Source: Brachyspira hampsonii
GTDB lineage: Bacteria; Spirochaetota; Brachyspiria; Brachyspirales; Brachyspiraceae
NCBI RefSeq assembly: GCF_002214805.1
Contig: NZ_CP019914.1
Span: forward strand, 2,852,001-2,916,000
Reading direction: 5' to 3'
DNA length: 64,000 bases
In this document: positions 1 to 10,004 of the stretch, in pieces
How the letters are laid out: each line of letters starts with the position of its first letter
How positions within the stretch are numbered: position 1 is the first letter of the stretch
The notes under the pieces: model-generated
The model's input: only the letters and a program-made list of their open reading frames with translations
What the model was told of the DNA's origin: nothing
The model's database searches: none
Program-made: the position numbers and the translations under genes

Positions 1-50
1 TTTTGATTGCAGTTCTTGTTTTTATGTAAGTGTTTGATGATAAAGAATTA

Positions 51-3000
51 TTAATCATAAAAACCTAAAGATAAATAATAAATCATTGTACTAATAAATC
101 TTCTTTCTATATCAAAAGGAGAAATTATCTTGCCAAATTTATTATATTTTTCTAATTCATAAAATTTGATGCTTTCAATCAATACATCTTCATCATACAT
201 ACTGCAGTCTATTTCGCATATTATTTTTAGAACATTATCTGCCATATAGTAAGATACATATTCATTATAATACTCTATTTTTATATTTAATTCCTTAGAT
301 AATTTATCCATATATTCTAATGATAATTTTTGCCCTTTAAAAGAAATTATAGAATTATTTTCTACATCAGTGTCTTCTAATATATATCTTTTTATTTTAA
401 TCTGTTCTACAGGCTGCTCTATCTCATATAATTCCAATTGATAATACCAAGTTTTGTAAGTATCTTCACCTGAATCAATAGGGTGATATAAAGTTATATA
501 GCATTTAATTTGTTTAGGAAGTTCATATAAATCTTCATCTATAGAAATTAAAGAACCATCTTCCATATATCTGAAGCAGTCTATCAAATTTCCTTCTTCA
601 TCATAAACTCCCCATATAAATGCCAATGTGAAATACTGCATTACAGGATTTTCTACAAATACTTCAAAAAATGTTTCATAATCCCATTTTCTGCCGTTAA
701 ACATAACTTTTTTTAATTTTTCTTTTTGATATGTTATAATAGCTTCAAGTGAATTTCTTATATTAGCTAAATCTTTTTTTGCTTCTTCTGCTTTTGTTTT
801 ATCGTCTCCTTCTATAGGTTCTGGGAGTTCTTTTATTATTTTATGATTTTCATTATCTATTACTTCCAAATAAGAATCGCTTAAAAGCTGAAGTGTAAAA
901 CTTTGCTTACCGTAATTTATTATTTTATTTCTCTCTACATTAAAGCCTAAATTAGGTATAACTTTATCGAATAAATTATCAATAGGTATATTCAAACACT
1001 CAGATGCCTTCTCAAAAGATGATATTGCAGCATTTTTTAATACCTTATTTTTAGACATGTATATGATGTTATTTATTATCATTAATGCAAACTTTTCGCC
1101 GTTCATAGCTATTGCCGGTATTATATATGCCGCTAAAGATGATTTGAAATTATCATGCCAATATTCTATTCTGTCGTATAAACTTGCTATTTGATTATAG
1201 TCAGCATAAATACAGTATGGTATAATAATATTTTTTTTGTTTTCATCGCATCCATTATCAGACCAATATTTATATATTTTTTCAAATGCACTTCTAAGAG
1301 AATACATGTCAAATAAATCTATTATTCTGTCTATATCTTTTATTCTATAAGGCTCATCAAGAAGCATATATTCAATCAATATATATTTCATAACTTTTAC
1401 AGGTATTTTGATACTTTTATCACTTCTAAGAAGCACATCGGATATTAAATTCTCATCTACAAAATCTATTAAATTCTCATAATCATCATCATAATAATCA
1501 TCTATATATTGATTTATATCTTCAAGAGTTTTGAATTTAAATCCTTTTCTATTACAATTCCATTTTTTTATTATTTTTTTTAATTCAAATTGAACCTCTT
1601 TTCTATAAGCATGTATGCTGCTTTCAATATATGCTCTGGAATTATATTCATCTTCTTCTATTAACCTTAAAGCACATTTTATTATATCTTTATTTTTTAA
1701 ATGAAGTACATAGCAAATAGCAGAATAATTTGTGAATCCTGCTTTATCTTTTTTATATAGAAGTTCTAAAAAATCTATTAGGGCATAACTTTTATATGAA
1801 GCTGCTTTCAAAAATGTTTTATCATGAAACATTTCTATTGTGTAATCAGCATTTTTAGTAACCAGCTTTAATATATATTTTGTGCTGAAAATGTAAATAG
1901 GGTAGGTATATAGATATGTTATTATTAAGTCTTTTAAATCTAAATCATATCCCTGTAAATAATCCAATATCTCTTTTAATTTAATATTATAGAATTCCTT
2001 TCTGTCTTTAATCATTAAAGGTATAGCCAAATTATACGGTAATGATTTCAATAAAGCACGAACTACTTTTCTAGCCTTTTCATTGTAGTCATACATAAGA
2101 ACTATTATTTTTGTTGTAAATATTAATTCTTTGCTTATATTAACAGATAAATCATATTTATTTATAGTTTTATTTTCTAATAATTCAAATATATTATCAG
2201 ATTTTATATCGTATATTTTTTCTAATTCTTTTTTTATGTTTTCTATAAAATAATCTATATTATTGTCAAGCACTGTAATATCTGCATTATCATCTTTGGC
2301 ATTCAAAAGTACACAATTTAATACTGCTTTTATTTCTATGATATATGGTATTTCAACTTCTTTTAGTATATTATAGAGTTTATAAAATGATTCTTTATCT
2401 TTGCTGTATAAAGTTTTTATTCCTTCAAATACTTTACTTGAATTTACTGATAAATTTGTATCTAAATATTTTATAAGAAATATAAAATATTGCGGTATAT
2501 TAAAATCTGAAAGATCATGTATAAATTCATCAAAACTTTTATTTGCAAATTTTTCACTGAAATTCTTTCTTGTTAAAAAAAACAATCTCATCATATATGC
2601 CAAATTTATAAATAAATCCTTATTTTCATTAAGCATATTATTTTCTATTAATTCTATAAATCTCTTTGGTATACTATCATCTATATTTAATATAATGAAA
2701 AGAGAAAGTATAGAATCTAAATAATTTACTTTTTTTGAATATTCTAATATAACAGGTATTTTACTATAATCACCAAAATATATCTTTATAGTTAAAGCCA
2801 TCAAAGCTATTAATATATTATCTTCATACTCTTTTATGATGTCATCGATATTTGATGAGCATATATTTTCTATGTATTGTTCTGTTTCCTTAGGAAAATA
2901 TTTTGAAGCATAATAATAATATATAAGTATATTAATTTTAGCATTCATTATTTCGTTTGAAATAGGATTTATATTATATGAATATTTTTTGTAGTCTCTG

Positions 3001-3341
3001 TTCCAATCATTGATTTTTTTCATAGATATGCATTTAAGCAATGCTTCTTTGATATTCATACCTGATATTATATTGATGATAAGTATTTCAAAAATGTATA
3101 TATTTTCTATTTTTTGCATAGATATAACTTTGAATAATCTGATTAAACTATCATTTTGCTTATCATTGACATATAGATCTAATAAATTTGAATATATTAT
3201 ATGATTATTAGAAATTGTAAATTTTATTTCTTCGGTATTAAAATTTATGCTGTCATTTTCATTATTGACATATTTTTTTATATCATCTTTATACGGATGA
3301 TTTTTAAAAATATCATCTATATAATTTTCTATAATACTCAT
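51..3341 (-). CDS. DUF4132-like large cytoplasmic protein
   Basis: About 1096 residues with no signal peptide or membrane segment. The C-terminal 220 residues resemble the DUF4132 domain known from E. coli MolR/YehI: an aliphatic 'F..P.....F.L.FIWG.YDE' stretch near residue 900, then 'HPID' near 955 followed by a W and 'YEIEQPVEQI'. The rest is helical, Leu/Ile/Lys-rich and probably a HEAT/ARM-like solenoid. The last ~450 residues share order and motifs with the C-terminal part of the BspA-repeat protein at 35709-38282, so the two are paralogues with different N-termini. The ATG at 3341 is preferred over an in-frame TTG at 3356; neither has a strong ribosome site. The biochemical role of DUF4132 is not known to me. 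Confidence 0.7.
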   Translation of the reverse strand: MSIIENYIDDIFKNHPYKDDIKKYVNNENDSINFNTEEIKFTISNNHIIYSNLLDLYVNDKQNDSLIRLFKVISMQKIENIYIFEILIINIISGMNIKEALLKCISMKKINDWNRDYKKYSYNINPISNEIMNAKINILIYYYYASKYFPKETEQYIENICSSNIDDIIKEYEDNILIALMALTIKIYFGDYSKIPVILEYSKKVNYLDSILSLFIILNIDDSIPKRFIELIENNMLNENKDLFINLAYMMRLFFLTRKNFSEKFANKSFDEFIHDLSDFNIPQYFIFLIKYLDTNLSVNSSKVFEGIKTLYSKDKESFYKLYNILKEVEIPYIIEIKAVLNCVLLNAKDDNADITVLDNNIDYFIENIKKELEKIYDIKSDNIFELLENKTINKYDLSVNISKELIFTTKIIVLMYDYNEKARKVVRALLKSLPYNLAIPLMIKDRKEFYNIKLKEILDYLQGYDLDLKDLIITYLYTYPIYIFSTKYILKLVTKNADYTIEMFHDKTFLKAASYKSYALIDFLELLYKKDKAGFTNYSAICYVLHLKNKDIIKCALRLIEEDEYNSRAYIESSIHAYRKEVQFELKKIIKKWNCNRKGFKFKTLEDINQYIDDYYDDDYENLIDFVDENLISDVLLRSDKSIKIPVKVMKYILIEYMLLDEPYRIKDIDRIIDLFDMYSLRSAFEKIYKYWSDNGCDENKKNIIIPYCIYADYNQIASLYDRIEYWHDNFKSSLAAYIIPAIAMNGEKFALMIINNIIYMSKNKVLKNAAISSFEKASECLNIPIDNLFDKVIPNLGFNVERNKIINYGKQSFTLQLLSDSYLEVIDNENHKIIKELPEPIEGDDKTKAEEAKKDLANIRNSLEAIITYQKEKLKKVMFNGRKWDYETFFEVFVENPVMQYFTLAFIWGVYDEEGNLIDCFRYMEDGSLISIDEDLYELPKQIKCYITLYHPIDSGEDTYKTWYYQLELYEIEQPVEQIKIKRYILEDTDVENNSIISFKGQKLSLEYMDKLSKELNIKIEYYNEYVSYYMADNVLKIICEIDCSMYDEDVLIESIKFYELEKYNKFGKIISPFDIERRFISTMIYYLSLGFYD

Positions 3342-3416
3342 AAGAAATAATCCCAAAAATATAATAGATACTATATCATATTTTCAAAAAAAAATGAATA
3401 ATAAAAGTGTAATAAA

Positions 3417-4253
3417 TTAGTTTATTATAAATACAACTTTACAATTTTTTATAGCATTTTTTAGGTTAGGGCTGCTCATAATTATACTTGCATCCTCATT
3501 ACCTATAACTAAATCACTTGAAAGTCTTCCTCTGGCTCTCCATGCTACAATATTATAAGGGTTTTTTCCTAGTGTATTTGTAATATTTTGATTTGTAAGG
3601 AAAGAATTTGTTGAATATGTAATATATCCATTTGTAGATGCTATAGATTTATTTATATATGCTAAACTATATATTTCATTTCCGTCTTCATCATATACTG
3701 TAGGAAATAATGAAGGTACAAAACCTATATTTCTGGCATCTATGACAAGACTGTCATAATCTGTACCTGCATCGAAATATGTTACTATAGGTTCTGGTTT
3801 ATACATATGTATATTATTTATTAAATCTGACATAAGATTATTTGTTATGATATCTAATGCCATAAGGACTTTAACGCTTGTTCTTGTAGGATATGATATA
3901 CCTACTAATCTGGCATTATTTATAGAATTTACTACTTTTTCTTTTAAAAATCTATTTTCTTCTATTATGCTGTAGATATTGTATTCGCTGTCTATAGGTA
4001 TATTTCCTAATGTATCATATAATGTTTTCATAGTTTCTTCTTCAGCCTGCTGCTGTAATATTAATAATGCTTCAGGGTGTAGACGGGTATCTGTAACAAA
4101 ATCGGCTGTTGCATCTGCATATATAGTATATGTAGTATAATCAACTCTTCCTTCTCCTATATTAACTAATATATTATTATTAGTTAAAGATAGATATTGA
4201 GGGAAAAGAAGCATATTTATAGTAATAAATAGTAAAATAACCTTGATATTCAT
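3417..4253 (-). CDS. Exported LPP20/FlgT-like protein
   Basis: 278 residues with an N-terminal hydrophobic signal segment (residues 1-22) that has no clear lipobox. Residues ~165-195 read 'LVIDARNIGFVPSLFP' and then 'YDEDGNEIY', the pattern seen in LPP20/FlgT-type envelope proteins where an 'IDARGLG..P...P.V.D..G...Y' motif recurs. The start is supported by GGAG six bases before the ATG. It probably acts in the periplasm or at the outer membrane. The family link is by motif only; a flagella-associated role is possible but not shown. It is on the same strand as the flanking genes with short gaps, so co-transcription is plausible. Confidence 0.55.
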   Translation of the reverse strand: MNIKVILLFITINMLLFPQYLSLTNNNILVNIGEGRVDYTTYTIYADATADFVTDTRLHPEALLILQQQAEEETMKTLYDTLGNIPIDSEYNIYSIIEENRFLKEKVVNSINNARLVGISYPTRTSVKVLMALDIITNNLMSDLINNIHMYKPEPIVTYFDAGTDYDSLVIDARNIGFVPSLFPTVYDEDGNEIYSLAYINKSIASTNGYITYSTNSFLTNQNITNTLGKNPYNIVAWRARGRLSSDLVIGNEDASIIMSSPNLKNAIKNCKVVFIIN

Positions 4254-4320
4254 ATAAACTCCAATATACTGTAAATATTCTCGGTTTATAAAAAAAATAC
4301 TTAAAGGTATTTTTTATAAG

Positions 4321-5124
4321 TTATCTTCTTTTTTCTAACTTTTGCAGATAATTTGATACATTTATATAGCCATTGTATTTCATAACTTCATAAGGCTTTA
4401 ATCCTATTGAGTTAACATCTGTATAATTCATATTGTTATAAATAAGATATCTAGCTGTATCTATTTTTGTAGCATAAAACATAGCATTCTGACCCCAATC
4501 ATCTTTTTCATTAATATCAACTTTCAAATCTTCTACTAAATACTTTATTAATAAAAGATGTTCATTTTCAACAGCATACATAAGAATAGTTTTTCCCAAT
4601 ATATCTCTTTTATTAATATCAGCACCTTTTTTTATTAGAAGTTTTACTGAATATAAATCCCCATACTCGCAGGCATAATGAAGTGCTGTTTTTCCATTAT
4701 TGTCAGCAATATTTATATCAGCATTATTGTTTATAAGTAGATTCATTATATATGGGTAATGTGAAGAAAGTATTAAAGCATTTTCTCCATTAGCATTTGT
4801 CATAGATATATCAGCATTTTTTTCTACTAAATAATCAGCTAAATCATAGTATCCTATAGCTGCTGCCTCCATAAGCAGAGTGTTGCCGTTTTTATTTACA
4901 GCATTAATATCTCCGTTATTATCCAAATATTTGTTGATTCTTTCTATAATATCAGATAATTGATTTTTATGATTTATATAATCAAATATAGTGGGCTTTT
5001 TTGGAATATTGGAATATTCTATATTTTCATAAGTTTCATAATCTGCAGCATCTATTATATTATCAAATGAATTGGGCATCAGACATTGGCATATTATTAA
5101 CATTAAAATAAAATACTTTTTCAA
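4321..5124 (-). CDS. Exported ankyrin-repeat protein (267 aa)
   Basis: The start is a TTG codon with AGGAGA six bases upstream; the protein begins Met-Lys-Lys with a hydrophobic segment to about residue 20, so it is likely exported. From residue ~75 there are five or six ankyrin units with the usual 'G.T.L..A...G....V..L...GADIN..D' pattern (for example 'GKTALHYACEYGD' and 'GADINKRDILGKT'). Ankyrin repeats bind partner proteins, and the partner is unknown. It is one of four signal-bearing ankyrin proteins in the window. The gene lies 31 bases after the uracil-DNA glycosylase gene in the direction of transcription, so readthrough is likely. Confidence 0.85.
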   Translation of the reverse strand: MKKYFILMLIICQCLMPNSFDNIIDAADYETYENIEYSNIPKKPTIFDYINHKNQLSDIIERINKYLDNNGDINAVNKNGNTLLMEAAAIGYYDLADYLVEKNADISMTNANGENALILSSHYPYIMNLLINNNADINIADNNGKTALHYACEYGDLYSVKLLIKKGADINKRDILGKTILMYAVENEHLLLIKYLVEDLKVDINEKDDWGQNAMFYATKIDTARYLIYNNMNYTDVNSIGLKPYEVMKYNGYINVSNYLQKLEKRR

Positions 5125-5155
5125 ATAAATCTCCTAAATTATTTTAATTATATTA

Positions 5156-5911
5156 TTATTTATTTCTAACTTTTTCAAGTTCGTTAAGCATGAACTCCAA
5201 ATCTGCTATGACTTTATCTTCCTCTTTTTGATTCCTTAAAATATAAGCAGGGTGATAAGTAGCTATAACAGGCACATCTTTTCCATTATTATTGTAGTAA
5301 TGTACTTTATTTCTAGCTTTTCCGAAAGGCGTTTTTAAGTCAAAATCTATTAAATTACCGAATCCATGACGGCCTAATGCACATATTATTTTAGGATTAA
5401 GTATCTGTAATTGACGCACAAAAAAATCTCTGCAATTAGCTTTTTCTTCAGGCAAGGGATCTCTGTTTTCAGGAGGACGGCATTTCAGAGCATTCATTAT
5501 ATAGTATTTTTCTTTATTTATATTAAGTCTTTCAATCCATTTATCAAGAAGTTTTCCTCCTCTACCAACAAATGGAAGTCCTTGTTTATCCTCATCTGCT
5601 CCCGGTGCCTCTCCTACAAATACTATATCAGGCTCTTCATCACCGCGTCCGAATACTACATTTAATCGGCTATTGCATAATGTCTCACATTTCATACATT
5701 TTTCCACTTCATCATATATCTTTTTTAAATCTTCATTTTTTATTTCTTTCATTGATTCCATACCTTTATTAATATCTTTTTCTTCTTTTTTTACTGCTTG
5801 CTGTGCTTTTTTGGGATTTCTTAATATTATTTTTTTATTGTGCTGGCTGAATACAACATTTGAGAATTTTATTTTATTATGCTGTAAAAAATAGTTTTCT
5901 ATTTTGTTCAT
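5156..5911 (-). CDS. Family 4 uracil-DNA glycosylase
   Basis: 251 residues. It removes uracil from DNA in base-excision repair. Motif A 'GEAPGADEDKQGLPFVGRGG' and motif B 'HPAYILR' are clear, with 'NALKCRPPENRDP' between them. Four cysteines for the iron-sulfur cluster are placed as in the family: two in 'CMKCETLC', one in 'KCRPP' and one in 'NCRDFF'. About 70 residues precede the first cluster cysteines, a Lys/Asn-rich N-terminal extension that could be a linker or could mean the true start is internal; AGGAT upstream of 5911 supports the longer form. It sits in a mixed minus-strand run with ankyrin and Rpn genes. Confidence 0.92.
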   Translation of the reverse strand: MNKIENYFLQHNKIKFSNVVFSQHNKKIILRNPKKAQQAVKKEEKDINKGMESMKEIKNEDLKKIYDEVEKCMKCETLCNSRLNVVFGRGDEEPDIVFVGEAPGADEDKQGLPFVGRGGKLLDKWIERLNINKEKYYIMNALKCRPPENRDPLPEEKANCRDFFVRQLQILNPKIICALGRHGFGNLIDFDLKTPFGKARNKVHYYNNNGKDVPVIATYHPAYILRNQKEEDKVIADLEFMLNELEKVRNK

Positions 5912-6074
5912 ATTAATAAATCCTAAATATAATTTTTAAAACATTGTTTATATTATATAATAAAATGGAATTTATTAAAAATTTTTTATTTTTTAGAATT
6001 GCATGACTTTATATATTAGACTGCTTATTTTTATATGTATATTATATGTATTAGCATAATGGAATACTGAGTAT

Positions 6075-7004
6075 TTATAATTTTTTTATTTCTTCTATAC
6101 TTAAGCCTGTTAATTCACTGATGAGATTTAAATCCATATCTCTAGCTTTCATATTTTTAGCCATAGATATTGCTTTATTTTTTTCGCCTTGTTCTATTCC
6201 TTCTTCTTTAGCTTTCTTTAAATCCAATTCTAGACTTTTGTCAAAGAAATATGTATCTACTTCACGTTTTTTATATTTATCCATTACAGGAGTGTTATTT
6301 ATAAAAGTACAGCATTTTTTTTCGACTTCTTCAAATATAGTATTTTCTTTTATTAAATTTGACATATCTTCTCCTTTAAAGAATTTTACCCAAGAAATGA
6401 ATTCTTTATGTATATTATCAAGATTTTCTATTTTTTTATTAATATCTTTAAAATTGAATTTTGGAAGCTCTACAAAATGTAATTGACAATGGTCTATGAG
6501 AATTTTATTATTATTTAATTCTTTTAAAACATAGCAGCTATGAACTTTATCTTCATCTGTTAAAATAAAATTTGTAATATTAATACTTACAGTTGGTTTT
6601 AGTTCATCATAAAAAGCCCCTTTGTTTAAACTACTGCTGTAATTATAAGCCCAATAATATAAAGCTCTTTTTATAAAATCTTCATTTCCTCTAGCTTGAA
6701 TTTCTATTAAAACAGTTATATCTGTTTCTGTAGTTGCTTTTATATCAAGACGACTGTCCACCTTCGGTGCTATAGATTCTTTTTCATCGTAATTTTCTGC
6801 TATGTTAAATGGGTTTAATATTTCTATTTTCTTAAAAGTTTCAAAGCCTAAATCTTTAAATACAGAATTAATGAAATTTAATGCTATGTTTTCATTACCT
6901 TTATGTGAAAATAAATAGCGTATAAAGTAGTCATTAGTTCTATTTAAATTATCTATTGTAACTGTTTCATTTAATATTTGCTTTAATTTTTCTAAATCTT
7001 TCAT
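6075..7004 (-). CDS. Rpn family recombination-promoting nuclease (copy 1)
   Basis: 309 residues of the Rpn/PDDEXK 'putative transposase' family, which in E. coli are DNA endonucleases that promote RecA-independent recombination. The N-terminus has 'NDYFIRYLFSH' and the nuclease core includes 'DSRLDIKA' and 'VLIEIQARG', the D...E.Q pattern of PD-(D/E)XK folds, then 'RALYYWA'. The C-terminus has the family's short tail 'EEGIEQGEKNKA' and ends 'LTGLSIEEIKKL'. A second copy lies at 9992-10855 with the same architecture and nearly the same promoter. No terminal inverted repeats are seen, so it is not an insertion sequence. The start ATG lies only 6 bases from a TATAAT box. Confidence 0.9.
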   Translation of the reverse strand: MKDLEKLKQILNETVTIDNLNRTNDYFIRYLFSHKGNENIALNFINSVFKDLGFETFKKIEILNPFNIAENYDEKESIAPKVDSRLDIKATTETDITVLIEIQARGNEDFIKRALYYWAYNYSSSLNKGAFYDELKPTVSINITNFILTDEDKVHSCYVLKELNNNKILIDHCQLHFVELPKFNFKDINKKIENLDNIHKEFISWVKFFKGEDMSNLIKENTIFEEVEKKCCTFINNTPVMDKYKKREVDTYFFDKSLELDLKKAKEEGIEQGEKNKAISMAKNMKARDMDLNLISELTGLSIEEIKKL

Positions 7005-7010
7005 AACTTT

Positions 7011-7039
7011 ATTATACTAAATTAACTATAAAGTTACAA
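7011..7039 (-). promoter_or_regulatory. Promoter of Rpn copy 1, predicted leaderless
   Basis: On the minus strand TTGTAA (7034-7039), a 17-base spacer and TATAAT (7011-7016) precede the ATG at 7004 by six bases, so transcription should begin at or very near the start codon. The equivalent promoter of the second Rpn gene is almost identical. Confidence 0.6.
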
Positions 7040-7055
7040 GTTTAATCATCAAAAT

Positions 7056-9188
7056 TTAGTTTCTATTTCTTTGAGCTTTTTTTAGAATACCTGTAATTTT
7101 TCTAAGTTTAAAATACTCTGCCCTATCTAAAGCAGTATCTCCATGGTTATCTTCTATATTTACATCGGCTCCTTTTTCTACTAGAAATTTAACATATGGT
7201 TCAGCAAACCTTGATCCTGATGATGCACAAGCCCAAATTAAAGAAGTGTATCCATTATAATCTTGAGCATTAATATCTGCACCTTTTTCTAATAAAACTT
7301 CAGCTAATTTTATACGATATTCCTGAAAACTTTTATTATTAAAATTACCTTCACCCATACCAAGATATATCAAAGGAGTATATTCTCGTTTATTCTTTAT
7401 GTTTACATCAGCACCTTGCTCTATTAAAAAATTAGCTATTTCAAAGTCTAATATATCAATACTGCCTTCATCTGAAGTATCAAGAGTTTTATTTAAAGCT
7501 GTGTCTCCTTCATTATCTTGGGCATTTATATTGGCATTTTTTGAAACTAAATATTTTATTACATCTATATTTCTTTCATGACTATACTCACATGCTGATA
7601 TTAAAGCAGTACTTCCTCCTTTATAAAAGTTTACATCAGCACCATTTTCCACTAATAATTTTACTGTTTCTAAATTATTTACACCATATATTAAGGCTGT
7701 ATTTCCATAATTATTGAAAGCATTTATATCAGCACCTTTTTGTATTAGAAGTTCTACCACTTTTATATTATGAAGTTTGGAAGCATACATTAAAGGTGTC
7801 TCTCCATCCTCATTTGTTACATTTATATCAGCACCATTATTTATTAAATATTCTGCAACAGATGAATTTTCATTATCTAATGAGAGTAATAGGGGAGTTA
7901 CTACTGATCTATATTCAGAATGTGTTTTGGCATTTACATCGGCACCTTTTTCAACTAAAAATTTAACCATATCATAGTCATTTCTTAAAGCTGCTATCAT
8001 TAAAGGAGTATAATCATAACCAGCAGGATAATCCTCCCCAGCCTTTATTCTTGATTCTAAGTCAAAACCATTTTCTACTAATACTTTAAACATTTCTCTA
8101 TTTGGTGTCAATCCTTCTAAACTATAAGCTGCATTAAGAAGTGATGCTCCATAATTGTCTTTAGTATTTACATCAGCACCATATTTTATTAATAAATTAA
8201 ATATTTTTTTAGCATTTTCTAGCATTTCTTCTTTTCCATAATGATCATAGCGAATATTATAATATAATACAGTGTTTCCATCATTATCTTTAGTATTTAT
8301 ATTGGCACCATTTTCTAATAAAAATTTAACCATTTCATAGCTTCCTATCATAGCAGCTCTCATTAATGCTGTATAACCATATTCATCTTTTGTGTTTATA
8401 TTGGCACCTTGTTGTATAAGTAATTTTGAAATATCAAAATTATCATTAGCAATAGCAATCATTAAAGCTGTTTTGTTTTCATTATTTGCTGTATTAGGAT
8501 TGGCACCTTTATCAAGCAAATATTTAACCATATCATAATCTTTTTTATAAACAGCAATCATTAAAGGAGTATAATCATAATCAGATCTATCCGCCTTTAT
8601 TCTTGACTCTAAATCAAAACCATTTTCAACTAATATTTTAAACATTTCTTTATTTTTATCAAAAGATTCTGAAATTCTATAGGATACATCAAGAAGAGAT
8701 GCTCCTTCATCGTTTTTGGTATTTATATCAGCACCGTATTTTATTAATAAATTAAGTATTTTTATAGCATTTTCTCTTTCATTTTTTTGTCCGCTACTAT
8801 TATGCTGAATACTATAATATAATGCAGTTTCTCCTCCTATATCTCTAATGTTTACATCAGCACCATTTTCTAATAAAACTTCAGCCATTTCATAATTTGT
8901 ATTTCTAGCAGTATACATTAATGCCGTAGCACCTGCTTTATCTTGAATATTGACATCAGTACCTTCTTCTATAAGTAATTTTGCTATATCATCATATCCT
9001 CTTACAGAAGCATTTATTAAAGCCGTTCTATTATAAGAATCTAATGCATTACAGTTTGCACCTTGCTCTAAATATGATTTAACTTTTTTTATATTATTAT
9101 TTTCTACGGCGGAAAATAACGATTTATCTAAAGTTTTAGAATACAAAAGAATATTAAATAAGAATAATATAATAAATACTTTTTTCAT
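7056..9188 (-). CDS. Large exported ankyrin-repeat protein (710 aa)
   Basis: 710 residues. A signal peptide (Met-Lys-Lys followed by 'VFIILFLFNILLYS') is followed from residue ~25 by an almost unbroken series of about 17 ankyrin units such as 'GYDDIAKLLIEEGTDVNIQD' and 'GADVNIRDIGGETAL'. The central part is internally duplicated: the blocks around residues 185-230 and 375-425 both carry 'FDLESRIKA' and 'YTPLMIA', pointing to a past duplication of a set of about six repeats. The start is well supported by GGAGGGG six bases upstream. Protein-binding in the periplasm or at the surface is inferred from the fold and the export signal. Confidence 0.9.
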   Translation of the reverse strand: MKKVFIILFLFNILLYSKTLDKSLFSAVENNNIKKVKSYLEQGANCNALDSYNRTALINASVRGYDDIAKLLIEEGTDVNIQDKAGATALMYTARNTNYEMAEVLLENGADVNIRDIGGETALYYSIQHNSSGQKNERENAIKILNLLIKYGADINTKNDEGASLLDVSYRISESFDKNKEMFKILVENGFDLESRIKADRSDYDYTPLMIAVYKKDYDMVKYLLDKGANPNTANNENKTALMIAIANDNFDISKLLIQQGANINTKDEYGYTALMRAAMIGSYEMVKFLLENGANINTKDNDGNTVLYYNIRYDHYGKEEMLENAKKIFNLLIKYGADVNTKDNYGASLLNAAYSLEGLTPNREMFKVLVENGFDLESRIKAGEDYPAGYDYTPLMIAALRNDYDMVKFLVEKGADVNAKTHSEYRSVVTPLLLSLDNENSSVAEYLINNGADINVTNEDGETPLMYASKLHNIKVVELLIQKGADINAFNNYGNTALIYGVNNLETVKLLVENGADVNFYKGGSTALISACEYSHERNIDVIKYLVSKNANINAQDNEGDTALNKTLDTSDEGSIDILDFEIANFLIEQGADVNIKNKREYTPLIYLGMGEGNFNNKSFQEYRIKLAEVLLEKGADINAQDYNGYTSLIWACASSGSRFAEPYVKFLVEKGADVNIEDNHGDTALDRAEYFKLRKITGILKKAQRNRN

Positions 9189-9432
9189 ATATACCCCTCC
9201 ATGCGTATCGCATTAATTGATTATAAATTGAAAATTATTTTCTGTCAATTAAAATGGATTTTATTAAATATGAAATTAATGAATTTGTTTTATGCTTTTT
9301 AATGATGTTTATCATAATAAGAAATTTTTATTATAGTTTTATTTTTATATTATAAAAAATTATTAGCTGAAAATATATAGACGCTTTAGGCGAATTTGCT
9401 ATATGCTCATAATTTTTTATTATAGTTTTTCT

Positions 9433-10004
9433 ATTTCTTCTATCATTTATAAAAAACTTGTGTTAATAAGCTCCTGCCATTCTAATGAATGTCAGGCACT
9501 CACAAGTTTTTTATTTCTTCTATCATTTATAAAAAACTTGTTCGTTAATAAGCTCCTGCCATTCTAATGAATGTCAGGCACTCACAAGTTTTTTATTTCT
9601 TCTATCATTTATAAAAAACTTGTTCGTTAATAAGCTCCTGCCATTCTAATGAATGTCAGGCACTCACAAGTTTTTTATTTCTTCTATCATTTATAAAAAA
9701 CTTGTTCGTTAATAAGCTCCTGCCATTCTAATGAATGTCAGGCACTCACAAGTTTTTTATTTCTTCTATCATTTATAAAAAACTTGTTCGTTAATAAGCT
9801 CCTGCCATTCTAATGAATGTCAGGCACTCACAAGTTTTTTATTTCTTCTATCATTTATAAAAAACTTGTTCGTTAATAAGCTCCTGCCATTCTAACGAAT
9901 GTCAGGCACTCACAAGTTTTTTATTTCTTCTATCATTTATAAAAAACTTGTTCGTTAATAAGCTCCTGCCATTCTAACGAATGTCAGGCACTCACAAGTT
10001 TTTT
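9433..10004 (-). repeat. Seven tandem 82-bp terminator-like units
   Basis: Copies start at 9433 (80 bp, lacking two bases), 9513, 9595, 9677, 9759, 9841 and 9923, each 82 bp and nearly identical. Copies 6 and 7 share a T-to-C change in the inner loop. Every unit contains a perfect 11-bp outer stem (AAAAAACTTGT / ACAAGTTTTTT), an inner stem (CCTG.CATTC / GAATG.CAGG) and the last 24 bases of the adjacent Rpn gene including its stop codon. On the minus strand each unit reads as an intrinsic terminator whose ascending arm overlaps the stop codon. The array fills most of the 9189-9991 gap; I see no gene in it. Confidence 0.95.
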
